This document shows positions 16,671 through 25,359 of a stretch of DNA of 32,318 nucleotides, one piece after another. The DNA comes from Prevotella conceptionensis 9403948. Its GTDB lineage: Bacteria; Bacteroidota; Bacteroidia; Bacteroidales; Bacteroidaceae. The position numbers and the translations under genes are program-made. The DNA lies in contig NZ_HE999444.1 of assembly GCF_000312305.1 (NCBI RefSeq), positions 323,381 to 355,698 of the forward strand, in the 5' to 3' direction. Below the pieces are notes generated by a model. The model worked only from the letters and a program-made list of their open reading frames with translations. It had not been told where the DNA came from and searched no databases. Position 1 is the stretch's first letter. Each line of letters begins with the position of its first letter.

Positions 16671-17525
16671 TCAACGTCCGCCAAAGCCCTTTAACCTAAT
16701 ACGCGTAAGAACTTGCTTGGTGTTGTTGGTGAAATCGGCCTGTAACATCCAGTTATAATAGCCGGGATCGCGCTGCAACACCTCGTCAACGGCGCTACCT
16801 TTATACTTACCGAAGTTAAAGTATTCTTTCTTTATCACCTGTCCCTTGCTGTCCAGCATCTCGTTTCCCTTGCCATCAAGCACGGGTCGCCACACTATTC
16901 GGCCGGCGAAGTCAACGTTATCGTTGTTCTTTGAAAACTCGGCAAGGTAGTCCATGTCGTTAGGCAACACGCGTTCGGGCTCTTCTTGGTTGGCCTCCGA
17001 GTATTTTTCTAGTTCGCCCAACAGCACACGGTAAGTGGCTTCTGCGTCTTGGTCGGCGCGATGAGCCTCAAAATCGTCTTCCATCTTTCTACCACAATAA
17101 AACTTGTAGGCGGCGGCAAGGTTGCGTTTCTCCATCTTGTGGAAGATGGTTTGCGCGTCGATGAGCCGTGCAGAAGAGAAATCGAAGTCTATTTCAGCAC
17201 GCAAAAACTCCTCGGCAAGCATGGGAATGTCGAAATGGTTGGAGTTAAAGCCTGCGAAGTCGCAGCCTTTGAACACCTCGTTAAGGCGAGGTGCAAGCTC
17301 TTCGAATGTGGGAGCATCCTCCACCAAGTCGGTTGTGATGCCCGTTAACTCGCTCACCTCGTCGGGAATAGGCCTTTGAGGATAAACCAAGAGGTTCTCT
17401 CGCTCTTCCTTTCCGTCGGGATAAATCTTGATATACGATATTTGTATGATGCGGTCGTTGACCAAGTCCAGCCCTGTTGTTTCCAAGTCGAAGACAACAA
17501 GCGGACGGGTTAGGTTCAGTTTCAT
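16671..17525 (-). CDS. DnaQ-like 3'-5' exonuclease
   Basis: A 284-residue protein with a DEDDh exonuclease domain. Exo I is VVFDLETTGLD (D13, E15), Exo II is AGFNSNHFDIPML, and Exo III is HRADQDAEATY with catalytic H and D. It may be a proofreading subunit or a stand-alone nuclease. After about residue 185 comes an extra C-terminal region with FNFGKYKGSAVDEVLQRDPGYYNWMLQADF, a small motif found in some exonuclease and helicase proteins. It lies 99 bases after dnaN on the same strand, which suggests a link to the sliding clamp. Confidence 0.9.
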   Translation of the reverse strand: MKLNLTRPLVVFDLETTGLDLVNDRIIQISYIKIYPDGKEERENLLVYPQRPIPDEVSELTGITTDLVEDAPTFEELAPRLNEVFKGCDFAGFNSNHFDIPMLAEEFLRAEIDFDFSSARLIDAQTIFHKMEKRNLAAAYKFYCGRKMEDDFEAHRADQDAEATYRVLLGELEKYSEANQEEPERVLPNDMDYLAEFSKNNDNVDFAGRIVWRPVLDGKGNEMLDSKGQVIKKEYFNFGKYKGSAVDEVLQRDPGYYNWMLQADFTNNTKQVLTRIRLKGFGGR

Positions 17526-17624
17526 TTACACTGTTACGGAGTTAGTTTGTCAATGGCGGCGCGGCAGGGCAGCAAAAGCAAGTTGCACGCCCCCTACCCA
17601 CCACATGGCTACGCGCTATTGGCA

Positions 17625-18752
17625 TCAGTTGTCGTTGAGCATCATGGGCATGATGAGCATCAACACCTCTTCGTTCTCAGGCTGAACAGCAGGCAACACC
17701 AATGCGGCCTTGCTGGGATCGGCAAGTTGTACCACCACGTCGTCGCTGTCTAGGTTGTTAAGCACGTCGCCCAACACACTGCCTTTAAAGCCAATGTTCA
17801 TGGGAATGCCCACGTAATCGCACACCATACTTTCTTTGGCACTGGTGGCGAAGTCGATATCTTCGGACGAAAGTTCAATCAATCCCTGTTCTATGTGCAG
17901 GCGAATGAGCTGGCTGCTCTCGCTGGCAAAAGGCAAAACGCGGCGTAGCACGCTCACCAACCCCTTGCGGTCGAGGGTTATTTGGTTGGGATTGTCTTTC
18001 GGTATAACCGATTCGTAGTTGGGATAGTTGCCCTCTACCAGTCTACACGACAGCATTCCGTTGGGGAAATGCACTTCTGCATTGCGGTCGTCGAACTTAA
18101 TTTCCACCATAGTGGCGTCTTTCGTGAGGATGTTTCGCAGCAGCGATGCAGGCTTTTTGGCCAACACAAAAGAGCGTTTCACGTCTGAACGGATGGCGCT
18201 GTTCTTGTTTTTCACCAACTTATGCCCGTCGGTGGCAACGATGGCCAACCCATCTTCCTTCAAATCGAAGTAAATTCCGTTCATGATGGGGCGCAATTCG
18301 TCTTGCCCCGTGGCGAAAATCGAACGCACAATGCTATTGAGCAGCACAGCCGACTCCATCTGTATGCTTGCCGCATCGGCCGCCAACTCCTTGTTGCGAG
18401 GATATTCTTCGGCCGTCTGAGCCGTGAAGTTGTACACGCCGTTCTGGTAAGTTATCTGCACAGCCATAGTCTCCAAGTTGATGTCGAAGTGTAAAGGCTG
18501 GTCGGGCAGTTCGCGAGTTGCGTCTAGAATGGTACGACTAGGCACGGTAAAGCGGCCGTTGCTGTCGCTTTCGTCTAGTTTCAATGCGGCCTTCATCGTT
18601 GTTTCGCTGTCGCTAGTGGTAAGTGTCAGCACGCCGTCAACCACCTCAAAAAGAAAATTATTGAGAATAGGTATGGACGGTTTCGCGCTTAGCGTCTTGG
18701 CCAAGTTTTGCAATTTGCTACTTAATGCCGAACTTGAGATTGAAAATTTCAT
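17625..18752 (-). CDS. dnaN: DNA polymerase III beta subunit (sliding clamp)
   Basis: A 375-residue protein with the three repeated clamp domains. The N-terminus MKFSISSSALSSKLQNLAKTLSAKPSIPILNNFLFEV is typical. ATDGHKLVKN marks the second domain and VLPAVQPENEEVLMLIMPMML the C-terminus (usually MPM plus a hydrophobic). The clamp encircles DNA and tethers the polymerase and repair enzymes. It is divergent from the DUF3127 gene and is the first gene of the exonuclease-coaBC-recN run. Confidence 0.98.
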   Translation of the reverse strand: MKFSISSSALSSKLQNLAKTLSAKPSIPILNNFLFEVVDGVLTLTTSDSETTMKAALKLDESDSNGRFTVPSRTILDATRELPDQPLHFDINLETMAVQITYQNGVYNFTAQTAEEYPRNKELAADAASIQMESAVLLNSIVRSIFATGQDELRPIMNGIYFDLKEDGLAIVATDGHKLVKNKNSAIRSDVKRSFVLAKKPASLLRNILTKDATMVEIKFDDRNAEVHFPNGMLSCRLVEGNYPNYESVIPKDNPNQITLDRKGLVSVLRRVLPFASESSQLIRLHIEQGLIELSSEDIDFATSAKESMVCDYVGIPMNIGFKGSVLGDVLNNLDSDDVVVQLADPSKAALVLPAVQPENEEVLMLIMPMMLNDN

Positions 18753-18890
18753 CAGTATTTATCGTTATTTTAATTATGGCACGATTACACTCCACCGCAC
18801 AAGACAATGTAAAATTGCCCTGCACAACATGAAGTTTATAAGTACAAAAATACTAAAATCGCGCTTATTAGCAAAAAAAAGATTGAAAAG

Positions 18891-18921
18891 TTTAGTTTTC
18901 AGAACTAAATTACTATCTTCG
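18891..18921 (+). promoter_or_regulatory. Putative promoter of the DUF3127 gene
   Basis: TATCTTCG (18914-18921) is one base from TAnnTTTG. TTTA (18891-18894) is at the -33 place, with 19 bases between. It lies in the 249-base divergent gap with dnaN and would leave a leader of about 75 bases. Confidence 0.4.
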
Positions 18922-19001
18922 CACTACAAAAACGGGCCATCGGTCCCCGTTTCGTGTGAAAGCAACTAATATATCACATTAAACATATAAGGACATATAC
19001 A

Positions 19002-19424
19002 ATGGACATACAAGGTAAAGTCATTGCTGTACTCCCCGAAAAAACGGGAGTTTCTGCCAAAGGAGAATGGAAGGTGCAAGAATACGTCATTGAAACACAC
19101 GAGGCTTATCCCCACAAGATGGTTTTCTCGGTGTTTGGTGCCGATAGAATTGCGCGTTTCAACGTGCAAGTGGGACAAGAGGTGATGGTGTCTTTCGACA
19201 TCGATGCTCACGAATATCAAGGACGCTGGTTTAACAGCATCCGTGCCTACGACGTTCGTTTGGTAGACCCTGCACAATTTGGTGTGCCTGCCGCCGCGCC
19301 ACAAGCTACGCAAGCTGCACCAGCAGGTTTCCCGCCACAACAGGCTGCAAGTGCTGCGCCTGCTGGTTTCCCACCAGCGCAAGACGCACCCGCAGAAGAC
19401 AGTTCAGACGACCTGCCGTTCTAA
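19002..19424 (+). CDS. DUF3127 OB-fold protein with SSB-like tail
   Basis: A 140-residue protein. The first about 90 residues match the Bacteroidota DUF3127 family: MDIQGKVIAVLPEKTGVSAKGEWKVQEYVIET, then KMVFSVFGADRI and VSFDIDAHEYQGRWFNSIRAY, which read as an OB-fold beta barrel. A low-complexity Ala/Pro/Gln linker follows (about 93-128). The protein ends in acidic residues and DDLPF, very close to the DDDIPF tip by which single-stranded DNA-binding proteins recruit partners. The likely role is DNA binding with partner recruitment, next to dnaN. This is an inference; the family has no role that I know. Confidence 0.88.
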   Translation: MDIQGKVIAVLPEKTGVSAKGEWKVQEYVIETHEAYPHKMVFSVFGADRIARFNVQVGQEVMVSFDIDAHEYQGRWFNSIRAYDVRLVDPAQFGVPAAAPQATQAAPAGFPPQQAASAAPAGFPPAQDAPAEDSSDDLPF

Positions 19425-19451
19425 CGAACGCGCTACATGAAATAGCAAAAC

Positions 19452-19496
19452 ACGCCCTCACGCAGTTGTAAACGACGTGGGGGCGTTCGTACTTTT
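19452..19496 (+). terminator. Intrinsic terminator after the DUF3127 gene
   Basis: Arms ACGCCCTCACG (19452-19462) and CGTGGGGGCGT (19476-19486) pair through 11 positions with one G-T pair, then TCGTACTTTT follows. It is 28 bases after the stop. Confidence 0.75.
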
Positions 19497-19825
19497 AGAG
19501 GTTATGAGTTTTTAAGTTTGTGAGTTTATAAGTTTATGAGGTTTTAAGCTTGTTAGTTTTTAAGCTTGCGAGTTCATAATTTGTTTGAGTTTATAGACAA
19601 TGAACAAACCAACAAACCCTCAAAACAATAAGCGCAAAGATTTAGTTTTTACGTTTCTAAGCTTATAAATTTTTAAACTTGTACGCAACCAACAAACTAA
19701 TAATCCCTCGAAACAATGAACGCAAGAAGAGTATAAAGACCGAGAAACGGCAATCTTAAAATACCAAAAGCTCATAATTTCTAAGCTAACGTCCATAGAA
19801 CCCCACAACCTCAAAATTCAAAGAC
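19497..19825. other. Gap with period-8 array before lgt
   Basis: No gene is visible. A period-8 array fills about 19497-19580 (words such as AAGTTTGT, GAGTTTAT, AAGCTTGT). Scattered remnants in both orientations (TTTAAACTTG, CAACAAACTAA) continue to about 19700. I see no consensus promoter for lgt. Confidence 0.6.
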
Positions 19826-20668
19826 ATGAACTACATCCACTGGAATCCGCCTACGGACATTATCAACCTAGGCTTTTTTGCCATACGATGGTATGGTATG
19901 CTTTGGGGCATCGGCCTTATCGGTGCCACCTATATCGTGGCGCGCCTCTTCAAAGAATACAAAATAGCCGACTCCAAGTTTGCATCACTCTTTGTTTACG
20001 TTTTCTTCGGGGTGCTATTGGGGGCACGTTTGGGACATTGCCTGTTTTACGAACCTACATATTTCTTCGGAAGTCTCAAACATTTCGTTGAAATGTTCCT
20101 CCCCATTCGCTTTCTTTCCGACGGCGGATGGCGGTACACGGGCTACGCAGGACTAGCATCTCACGGAGGTGTTATAGGACTTCTCATCGCATTATACCTG
20201 TATTGCCGACAAATGAAGATGGAATACCTGTTTGTGTTAGACTGCATAGGCTTTGCCGCCCCATTCACTGCAATGGCCATTAGACTTGGAAACCTAATGA
20301 ATTCGGAGATTATCGGCAAAGCAACAGACGTGCCTTGGGCTTTTGTTTTCACTCGTGTAGACCCACTTCCACGCCATCCTGCACAGCTATACGAGGCCAT
20401 TTTCTATGCCATTGTGTTTTGTTTAGGCATGTTACTCTACAAAAAACGCAAGGAGAAAACCATCATCGGCTCTGGCTTTTTCTTTGGCTACTGCCTAACA
20501 CTTATATTTACTTTCCGTTTCTTTGTTGAGTTTATCAAAGAGGTACAGGTAGATTTCGAGCATCAGTTAGCACTCGACATGGGCCAAATCCTATCCTTAC
20601 CACTCGTTGCTATCGGCTTATATTTTATGTGGAAAGCACAACACAAGCTTGCAAACAAACACAAGTAA
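19826..20668 (+). CDS. lgt: Prolipoprotein diacylglyceryl transferase
   Basis: A 280-residue inner-membrane enzyme that attaches diacylglycerol to the lipobox cysteine of prolipoproteins. It has about seven membrane segments. Conserved parts are IRWYGMLWGIG near the start, GARLGHCLFYEP, GLASHGGVIGLL, the signature RLGNLMNSEIIG and RHPAQLYE. The C-terminal FRFFVEFIKEVQ also fits. It would process the lipoproteins encoded here (at 3667 and 31266). Confidence 0.97.
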   Translation: MNYIHWNPPTDIINLGFFAIRWYGMLWGIGLIGATYIVARLFKEYKIADSKFASLFVYVFFGVLLGARLGHCLFYEPTYFFGSLKHFVEMFLPIRFLSDGGWRYTGYAGLASHGGVIGLLIALYLYCRQMKMEYLFVLDCIGFAAPFTAMAIRLGNLMNSEIIGKATDVPWAFVFTRVDPLPRHPAQLYEAIFYAIVFCLGMLLYKKRKEKTIIGSGFFFGYCLTLIFTFRFFVEFIKEVQVDFEHQLALDMGQILSLPLVAIGLYFMWKAQHKLANKHK

Positions 20669-20830
20669 GCCACTGCTTTCTCCAAAAGCATAGCAAACAT
20701 AGCCTACTTACATCCTTAAAACATCCGTTGGTAACCCCTTGAAAAGCTTATTGCGACGGGGTTAGTGCTATCGGGTTAGATTTCTCATGGCTATCCTCTC
20801 GTTATCGCTCGCTTAACTTTAAATATAAAA

Positions 20831-20915
20831 CGAAGACGTCGTGACTTTTAAAGTGTAGGACAAACAAACTCACTGGCTTATAAACTCACGAAAGCCCAAC
20901 AAGACCCGAAGCCCA
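20831..20915 (-). repeat. Element fragment D (right end, inverted)
   Basis: CGAAGACGTCGTGACTTTTAA (21 bases, 20831-20851) matches the right end of copy B read in reverse. The next about 60 bases continue the match with 7535-7585 reversed: GTAGGACAA, then AAACTCAC, TATAAACT, ACGAAAGCCCAACAA and CCCGAAG. A deletion of about 17 bases separates the two blocks. Only this end is present. Confidence 0.8.
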
Positions 20916-21117
20916 TACAGAGGGTACAATGGTAGCCGACACCTTTAAACCGGCAGCTCGTGTCGTATCTAAAATAGCCAAGCTTTCAAAATTATTACAG
21001 CAAGACTTTCCTGTGCTGTTGCTCAAATGCTTGCGTGCCAACGGTTGTTCTGTTTTTCAGTGAAACGCAGTTTGGTTCGCCTTTCTTCGCTTCAATAGGG
21101 CGATTTACGTTAAAACA

Positions 21118-21149
21118 TTTGGTAAAGACCGCAAAAATACATAACTTTG
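21118..21149 (+). promoter_or_regulatory. Promoter of the sigma factor gene
   Basis: TTTG at 21118-21121 and TAACTTTG at 21142-21149, spaced by 20 bases, match the housekeeping consensus on both boxes. The start would be near 21156, about 80 bases before the ATG. The sigma gene thus appears to be read by the main sigma factor rather than by itself. Confidence 0.78.
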
Positions 21150-21234
21150 CAAAGAATTTTTAACGCTAGAAATGCAATAACTAAAAAGTAGAGCCTATCG
21201 ACAAAAGTGTACTCCATATCAAAACCATTAGAAA

Positions 21235-21828
21235 ATGATTAAGATTAGCGAAATGACCGACGAAGAATTGGCCATGTCTTACGTCAGTGGGAACAACAAA
21301 GCTTTCGACTTGTTGCTTGAACGCAACCAATCGAGGCTGTTTTCTTATATCTTGTTCATTGTACACGACAGGAGTATGGCGGAGGATTTGTTTCAAGAAA
21401 CGTTCGTTAAAATCATCTCCAAACTTCATGAAGGCAAGTACAGTTCTAGCGGAAAGTTTGTTTCCTGGATGCTGCGCATTGCACATAATGCGGTGATGGA
21501 CTGGTACAGGCGTCAGAAGAACGAGAAAACGATGGAGGTTTACAATGAAAACGACCTCTATGGCGATTCGACTAGCGTTCTCGACGCGAATATCGAAAAC
21601 CACTTTGTTAAAGAACAGGTGTTGCGTGATGTGCAACGCATGATGAACCTTTTGCCCATCACTCAGCGAGAGGTTGTGTTTATGCGTTTCTACCAAAACT
21701 TGTCGTTCAAAGAGATAGCCGAACTCACCAACGTGAGCATCAATACGGCTCTGGGTCGCATGCGATATGCCGTGATGAACATGCGCCGAATGGCCGCCGC
21801 CAACGGTGTGGCACTGCAATTAGACTAA
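21235..21828 (+). CDS. ECF-type RNA polymerase sigma factor
   Basis: A 197-residue group 4 sigma factor. Region 2 spans about 10-90, with NNKAFDLLLERNQSRLFSYI, MAEDLFQETFVKII (the -10 reading helix area) and WMLRIAHNAVMDWYRR. Region 4 spans about 135-185, with LPITQREVVFMRFYQNLSFKEIAELTNVSINTALGRMRYA, the -35 helix-turn-helix. The regulon is unknown. No anti-sigma gene follows; the only anti-sigma-like gene in the window is 5 kb away on the other strand (26790-27173). Confidence 0.93.
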   Translation: MIKISEMTDEELAMSYVSGNNKAFDLLLERNQSRLFSYILFIVHDRSMAEDLFQETFVKIISKLHEGKYSSSGKFVSWMLRIAHNAVMDWYRRQKNEKTMEVYNENDLYGDSTSVLDANIENHFVKEQVLRDVQRMMNLLPITQREVVFMRFYQNLSFKEIAELTNVSINTALGRMRYAVMNMRRMAAANGVALQLD

Positions 21829-22008
21829 AAAAATAAGCACTAGCAAACACGTCTGTGGCCGTATTTTGCTGCAAATACGTGCGCCAATGCCCATGACATC
21901 AAAACGTTAGGCGACAAACAACACGTGGCCAAACATCGTTTGAGGGGGCTTGAAAGTCCCTTGTTATAGGGGTGAGTTCTTCAATGCGATGGTGTTTTTC
22001 CCAACATA
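21829..22008. other. Downstream gap of sigma factor gene
   Basis: No gene or repeat is visible in these 180 bases. The strong terminator follows at 22009. Confidence 0.5.
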
Positions 22009-22049
22009 ATAAAGGTTCCGTTTCGAATTGTTCGAAACGGAACCTTTAT
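22009..22049. terminator. Bidirectional terminator, 19-bp perfect stem
   Basis: Arms AAAGGTTCCGTTTCGAA (22011-22027) and its exact complement (22031-22047) enclose a 3-base loop, with two more pairs outside. A and T runs on either side give a T-rich tail in both directions. It separates the convergent sigma gene (plus) and nrdG (minus). Confidence 0.9.
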
Positions 22050-22084
22050 CATTTAACGTTTAGCACAACGCTTTTCCCCATCTG

Positions 22085-22594
22085 TTACCCTTGCCAAAGA
22101 GCCACTTTGCCCCTTGCCAGCGATGTTTGCACATCAATAAGGCGCTGGTTAGAGCTGCCACGAAAGCGCAATCCCACATCGCGGAGTGAGCGAACAAACG
22201 GTCCGTCTACAAGAACATCAAGCTGTTCGAGCAAAGCACGCCTGCCTTTGTCTTTGAGTAAGGCCTCGAAAGTAAAGCCCGTGTAGCACCAAATGTCTTT
22301 CTTCGTCTGTTGTTTTATCTCTTTGGCCAATGCCGTAAACGCCTCTGCTTGCAGCATTGGGTCGCCGCCGCTGAACGTAACATTGGCAAACGGGTCGGCC
22401 TTAATCACCTGCATGATGTGCCCGATGTTCATTTCTTCGCCGCCATCCCTGTTCCACGATTGTGGGTTATGGCAGCCTTCGCACGCGTGAGTGCACCCTG
22501 CACAATATATGCAGGTTCTAAATCCGGGGCCGTCTACGGTGGTGTCTTCAATAATAGACAGCACGCGCAATGTATATTTGTTGTTAGCCATCAT
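22085..22594 (-). CDS. nrdG: Anaerobic ribonucleotide reductase activating enzyme
   Basis: A 169-residue radical SAM enzyme. It uses an iron-sulfur cluster and S-adenosylmethionine to place the glycyl radical on NrdD. The cluster cysteines are C34, C38 and C41 in CTHACEGC, followed by HNPQSW. VDGPGFR before them and TFSGGDPML (the SAM site) are typical, and VLVDGPFV comes near the end. It lies 123 bases after nrdD on the same strand. Two adjacent ATGs (22594, 22591) are equally good starts. Confidence 0.96.
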   Translation of the reverse strand: MMANNKYTLRVLSIIEDTTVDGPGFRTCIYCAGCTHACEGCHNPQSWNRDGGEEMNIGHIMQVIKADPFANVTFSGGDPMLQAEAFTALAKEIKQQTKKDIWCYTGFTFEALLKDKGRRALLEQLDVLVDGPFVRSLRDVGLRFRGSSNQRLIDVQTSLARGKVALWQG

Positions 22595-22717
22595 CGTGTT
22601 GTGCTTATGTGTACCCTATTTCGAAAGCGATGCGCCCTATCAAGCGCCACTTCGATGTTTGTTTGCAAAGCATGTTCTGCCTTGCAAGCTGCTGCCACGC
22701 TCGTTTTATTGCGTGCC

Positions 22718-24931
22718 TCATTCCGTTTCGTGTATCACCCTGTCTTTCAACTCGGCCAACTTACCGCTGTTCCACCTGTCGGTCGTTCCAACAAGATAAC
22801 CCGTAATGCGTTGCAACCTGTCTAAGTGCTTGCTGCCACATTGCGGACAAACCTCCAAGTTGGCCTCAGCATTTTCAAATCCGCAGTCCAAACAACGGTT
22901 GCGGTTATGGTTAACGCTGCCATAGCCCATGTTGTAGTGGTCTATCATGTCTACCACGTTCATGATAGCTTGCGGATTATGTGTGGCGTCGCCGTCCATC
23001 TCTACATAAAAGATGTGTCCAGCCCTCGTCATCTCGTGGTAAGGCGCCTCCACCTCGGCCTTATGGCGTGCGCTACATTTGTAATATACCGGCACGTGGT
23101 TCGAGTTGGTGTAATAGTCGCGGTCGGTAATGCCTTCCAATACGCCAAACTTCTTGCGGTCTATCTTGGTAAACTTGCCCGATAAACCTTCGGCAGGCGT
23201 TGCCAGCAAGCTGAAATTGTGGTGATACTTCTCCGAAAACTCGTTGCAACGGCACCGCATGTAGTCTACAATGCGCAACCCCAGCTGCTGTGCCTCGTCA
23301 CTTTCGCCGTGATGCACGCCAAGTAAGGCTTTAAGGCATTCTGCCAAACCGATAAAGCCGATGCTTAAAGTGCCTTGGTTGATAACCTTTTCTATGGTGT
23401 CGTCGGGCGAAAGATTTTCTGCGCCTGTCCAAAGGCTACGCATCAGCAAGGGGAATTGCTTGGCCATAGCCGTCTTTTGGAAGTCGTAGCGTTCGTTAAG
23501 CTGCCTTGCGGCCACGTCGAGCATGTTGTCTAGCTTGGCAAAGAAACTGTTTATGCGCGCATCCTTGTCGGCAATGTCCATACACTCGATGGCCAACCGC
23601 ACAATGTTGATGGTAGAGAACGACAGGTTGCCTCTTCCCACCGAGGTCTTCATGCCGTACTTGTTCTCAAAAACGCGTGTTCGGCAGCCCATCGTAGCCA
23701 CTTCGTGCATGTAACGCTTAGGGTCGTCGGCCTTCCATGCCTCGCTTTGGTTGAAGGTGGCGTCTAAGTTGAGGAAGTTAGGGAAGAAACGTCGTGCCGT
23801 AACCTTGCATGCTAGGCAATAAAGGTCGTAGTTTGGGTCTGTGGGCAGATAGTTCACGCCGCGCTTTTTCTTCCATATCTGTATGGGGAAGATGGCTGTT
23901 TCGCCGTTTCCAACGCCGTCGTAGGTGCTGTTCAGCAATTCGCGGATAACGCAACGGCCCTCTGCCGAAGTGTCGGTGCCATAGTTAATCGACGAGAATA
24001 CCACTTGATTTCCACCGCGCGAGTGGATGGTGTTCATGTTATGAATGAAGGCCTCCATAGCTTGGTGCACACGAGCCACGGTCTTATTGATAGCATGTTG
24101 CACGATGCGCGCTTCGCCTTCAAGCCCGTCGAGCGGCTTTTTCAGATAGTCGTTTATCTCCTTATTATATATATGGGCATAGTTTTCGCCCGTAAGTTCC
24201 TCCAAAGCCTTGACTTCTTCTACGAAGCTGGCACGAACGTAAGGGGCGAGATAAAAGTCGAAAGCGGGTATGGCCTGTCCGCCGTGCATCTCGTTTTGTG
24301 CCGTTTCCAGCGAGATGCAAGCCAGCACACTGGCCGTTTCGATACGCTTGGCCGCACGCGACGAGCCGTGTCCGGCCGAAAAACCGCGCTCCAAGATGTG
24401 GTCTAGCGGGTGCTGACAGCAGGTAAGCGACTTTGTTGGGTAATAGTCCTTATCATGTATGTGCAGGCGATTTTGGCGTACGGCCTCTCTGCTTTCTTCG
24501 CTCAGCAGGTAGTCGTCAACAAACGGTTTAGTGGTTTCGCTCGAAAACTTCATCATCATTCCGGCCGGCGTATCGGCATTCATGTTGGCGTTTTCGCGCG
24601 TAATGTCGTTGTTTTTCACGTTGATAATCTCCAAAAACACGTCGCGCGTTTTGGCCTTTCTTGCCACGCTGCGTTGGTTTCGATAGGAAATGTAAGCCCT
24701 AGCCACATCTTTGCGGCTACTCTTCATCAGTTCCATCTCCACTTGGTTTTGGATGTCTTCCACCGTCATTTGCGGTTTTCCCACAAATCCGATGCGGTCT
24801 GCTATCTGCTGAACCAATCTTTCGTCTTCGCCTTTGTCGGTGTGGAGCATCGCTTTGCGTACGGCGGCCATTATCTTTTGCTCGTTAAAGCCCACAATGC
24901 GTCCGTCTCTCTTTACAACTGTCTGTATCAT
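22718..24931 (-). CDS. nrdD: Anaerobic ribonucleoside-triphosphate reductase
   Basis: A 737-residue class III ribonucleotide reductase that makes deoxyribonucleotides without oxygen. Residues about 1-95 are the ATP cone (VVKRDGRIVGFNEQKIMAAVRKAM). The body has CCQHPLDHIL, NTIHSRGGNQVVFSSINYGTDTS and YYTNSNHVPV. Near the end, a four-cysteine zinc site (CLDCGFENAEANLEVCPQCG) precedes the radical glycine, about G711, in RITGYLVGTTDRWN. Presence of this enzyme fits an anaerobic lifestyle. The promoter region holds a palindrome. Confidence 0.97.
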   Translation of the reverse strand: MIQTVVKRDGRIVGFNEQKIMAAVRKAMLHTDKGEDERLVQQIADRIGFVGKPQMTVEDIQNQVEMELMKSSRKDVARAYISYRNQRSVARKAKTRDVFLEIINVKNNDITRENANMNADTPAGMMMKFSSETTKPFVDDYLLSEESREAVRQNRLHIHDKDYYPTKSLTCCQHPLDHILERGFSAGHGSSRAAKRIETASVLACISLETAQNEMHGGQAIPAFDFYLAPYVRASFVEEVKALEELTGENYAHIYNKEINDYLKKPLDGLEGEARIVQHAINKTVARVHQAMEAFIHNMNTIHSRGGNQVVFSSINYGTDTSAEGRCVIRELLNSTYDGVGNGETAIFPIQIWKKKRGVNYLPTDPNYDLYCLACKVTARRFFPNFLNLDATFNQSEAWKADDPKRYMHEVATMGCRTRVFENKYGMKTSVGRGNLSFSTINIVRLAIECMDIADKDARINSFFAKLDNMLDVAARQLNERYDFQKTAMAKQFPLLMRSLWTGAENLSPDDTIEKVINQGTLSIGFIGLAECLKALLGVHHGESDEAQQLGLRIVDYMRCRCNEFSEKYHHNFSLLATPAEGLSGKFTKIDRKKFGVLEGITDRDYYTNSNHVPVYYKCSARHKAEVEAPYHEMTRAGHIFYVEMDGDATHNPQAIMNVVDMIDHYNMGYGSVNHNRNRCLDCGFENAEANLEVCPQCGSKHLDRLQRITGYLVGTTDRWNSGKLAELKDRVIHETE

Positions 24932-24983
24932 TCTCGTGAGGGTGTATTATTAGGTTCGTTATTTTGTTGTTGAATTATTACTG

Positions 24984-25040
24984 CAAAGATACTTTAAATA
25001 TTCGTTGGTTGTTCGTTTTAGATAACTTTTAACGCGTTAA
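24984..25040 (-). promoter_or_regulatory. nrdD promoter region with palindrome
   Basis: On the minus strand TATCTTTG (24984-24991) is an exact -7 box, but no TTTG lies 19-21 bases upstream. A perfect 12-base palindrome TTAACGCGTTAA lies at 25029-25040, centred about 55 bases before the expected start. This suggests activator control. The regulator is not known, and it does not match the usual NrdR or FNR boxes. Confidence 0.5.
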
Positions 25041-25359
25041 TATTTGTCAAACGCTTGATTATTAGTGTTTTATATTTTTGTTTTGGAAACTTATTGTGTT
25101 TTGTTGTGATTTTAGTTTCTTATTTTGAATAACTTTATCTTCTTTTCTCCGTAAATATTAGTCCGTTTTATTGGCTTGTGTAAGCCCATTGATAGATAGC
25201 TGTTTACAGCGTTGTTGGTATGGCAACTTGTCAACTGATGATGGTGAAAAATGGCTGCGACTATTACTTTGTTTGCCCGACTGCTTGTTACTTCATCAAA
25301 CTTGTCAACTGCCCATCTACCCCATGTCACCTTGTCAACCCATCAGTTTTTGTCTACTT

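Larger units (their letters stand above)
20669..21234. other. Gap with repeat fragment D and sigma promoter
   Basis: No convincing gene. It contains repeat fragment D (20831-20915) and the promoter of the sigma factor gene (21118-21149). A 44-codon frame at 20929-21063 begins just after fragment D. I could not support it as a gene. Confidence 0.6.

Noticed and set aside
20929..21063. 44-codon frame upstream of the sigma gene
   Set aside because: It has no recognisable family and no promoter, and it begins just after repeat fragment D. There is nothing to support it beyond being open.
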